Shown here: one piece after another, positions 52,928 to 53,700 of the stretch | Layout of the letters: every line of letters begins with the position of its first letter | How positions within the stretch are numbered: position 1 is the first letter of the stretch | Assembly: GCA_017548525.1 (NCBI GenBank) | Contig: JAFYZV010000241.1 | Location: forward strand, 1-53,700 | From: Prevotella sp. | GTDB taxonomy: Bacteria > Bacteroidota > Bacteroidia > Bacteroidales > Bacteroidaceae | Reading direction: 5' to 3' | Length of the DNA stretch: 53,700 nt | Made by a program: the position numbers and the translations under genes | The notes under the pieces: generated by a model | Seen by the model: the letters and a program-made list of their open reading frames with translations, nothing else | What the model was told of the DNA's origin: nothing | Databases searched by the model: none

Positions 52928-53011
52928 TTGACGAAGATTAATAAAACTTCGACGTGGATTATATAATCTTTGGCGTAGATTATTAAAACTTCGTCGAAGA
53001 TTTAATAATTT
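52928..53011. repeat. Four tandem copies of a degenerate 21-bp unit
   Basis: Units start at 52928, 52949, 52970 and 52991, each close to TTGACGAAGATTAATAAAACT. Position-specific bases (CG at 4-6, GATT in the middle) keep the 21-bp period, two DNA turns, while other bases vary. Alternate units also contain inverted TTCG/CGAA halves. It lies in the convergent gap 52793-53152, where no gene is seen. Confidence 0.7.
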
Positions 53012-53069
53012 ATCATTGCCATCCTGCAAAAGCCCCATTAATCATGGAAACAAACAGCAGAAATTATTG

Positions 53070-53113
53070 AAGTGAATCCCAAAAGTTTAACTAAATACGT
53101 TTGGGGTTCACTT
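53070..53113 (-). terminator. Hairpin downstream of the DUF4923 gene
   Basis: AAGTGAATCCCAAA (53070-53083) pairs with TTTGGGGTTCACTT (53100-53113) over 14 bp with one G-T pair. It lies 39 bases past the stop of the minus-strand gene and is the likely transcript end, though a T-run is not obvious. Confidence 0.5.
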
Positions 53114-53152
53114 CTAAAGGATATAAACGCTGTGTGCGATTGATTAGTTGTT

Positions 53153-53700
53153 TTATCTACTCATGTCGAAGCCCATACGGATGCCGTCATAGTTTTGGCT
53201 GATTTCGCCAATGGTGGAGAGGGTTGAGTTTCCACTGATGGCGGCAATGGTCTGCAAGATGTTGAGCAATTTCTTCGACTCGAAGAGGACGCTCAAGCCT
53301 ACAGAGGTTTTCTTGGCGTAGGCGGGGATGGTGAAGAGCAGGGTCTTCAGCGTGATTTGGCAGGTGCTCTCGTCGTAGGTGTAAGTACCGCTGATGGACT
53401 TGCCATCGACCTTCCCGGCAAAGGAACCGTCTTGGTTGAACTGTAGGAAGGTGTTCGACTTGGAGATACCCAACGAGTTGTAATAGGTTGCCAGCTTCTC
53501 CCTTGCGGTGGTGGCGGCAACTTCGCCACCTGCCTTGGCAAGAAGGTTCTCGGATGTGAATGCCACACCTGGCTGTGCGTAATTCCAAGTGCCGATGAGT
53601 TCGGCTTGCGTGGGTTTGTCGAGACCGATGACGCTGGTGAGAACGTTGCCGATGGTCTGTCCATTGGTGACAGCTCCAAGGATACTGCCAAGGATGTCAC
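53153..53700 (-). CDS. DUF4923 family protein, C-terminal part (runs off the right edge)
   Basis: The frame is open from base 53700 to the stop at 53153-53155, giving 181 residues; the signal peptide and true start are outside the window. An internal GTG at 53566 is not the start, because the upstream codons encode the conserved part (GSILGAVTNGQTIGNVL, then AELIGTWNYAQPGVAF). The rest (FLQFNQDGSFAGKVDGKSIS) is a lipocalin-like beta structure, and MGFDMSR ends the protein. DUF4923 proteins are secreted, Bacteroidetes-specific and of unknown function. Confidence 0.8.
   Translation of the reverse strand, partial: DILGSILGAVTNGQTIGNVLTSVIGLDKPTQAELIGTWNYAQPGVAFTSENLLAKAGGEVAATTAREKLATYYNSLGISKSNTFLQFNQDGSFAGKVDGKSISGTYTYDESTCQITLKTLLFTIPAYAKKTSVGLSVLFESKKLLNILQTIAAISGNSTLSTIGEISQNYDGIRMGFDMSR

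Noticed and set aside
52928..53011. CRISPR array.
   Set aside because: The 21-bp units are directly adjacent, degenerate and without unique spacers.

Overview
The window looks like a chromosomal segment of a Prevotella-type gut or oral member of the Bacteroidetes. Reasons: SusC/SusD outer-membrane pairs, dockerin-like, NigD-like, PCMD, DUF4421, DUF4468 and DUF4923 families, many short outer-membrane barrels, and promoters of the Bacteroidetes type (TTTG, about 20 nt, TAnnTTTG) at seven or more places. No rRNA, tRNA, CRISPR array or insertion sequence was seen.

Layout. (1) 1-610: the 5' part of a tyrosine recombinase, reading off the left edge, so a mobile element probably lies to the left. 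(2) 0.8-7.9 kb, minus strand: FucO-like dehydrogenase, a small secreted dockerin-like protein and a 1797-residue multidomain glycosidase (GH43-like plus GH128-like) that also ends in a dockerin-like pair. (3) 8.2-10.6 kb: divergent kbl and an SDR-type threonine dehydrogenase, together threonine to glycine. (4) 10.6-15.5 kb, minus strand: housekeeping run PASTA protein, rluD, ddl, acyltransferase, NigD-like lipoprotein, with rpmH upstream. (5) 15.7-18.3 kb, plus strand: efp, a family 2 glycosyltransferase, radC. (6) 18.4-24.1 kb, minus strand: arginine/proline operon argR, GNAT, argG, PspC, argC, argD, proC, with a promoter and an ARG-box-like site in front of argR. (7) 24.7-37.9 kb, plus strand: a polysaccharide utilisation locus of GH28, a SusC with an extra C-terminal OmpA-like domain, SusD, a GH92 mannosidase, a histidine acid phosphatase-GH92 fusion and a hotdog thioesterase. 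(8) 38.5-52.7 kb, plus strand: a long run of envelope genes: PAP2 phosphatase fused to a barrel, DUF4421, metallophosphoesterase lipoprotein, PCMD lipoprotein, several barrels, DUF4468, Bor-like lipoprotein, class A acid phosphatase-like protein and a SIMPL protein. (9) 53.15 kb to the right edge: partial DUF4923 gene on the minus strand.

The most unusual features are around region 7. Two roughly 305-bp copies of a highly palindromic intergenic repeat, in opposite orientation, bracket the whole locus (24196-24500 and 37971-38277). The locus has two rare architectures (SusC-OmpA and phosphatase-GH92). Two mannosidases, a fused phosphatase and several phosphatases just downstream suggest, by inference only, a phosphorylated mannose-containing glycan as a substrate. 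Short low-complexity repeats have also entered reading frames and gene starts (argD start and end, three sites in the phosphatase-GH92 gene, one in the other GH92 gene).
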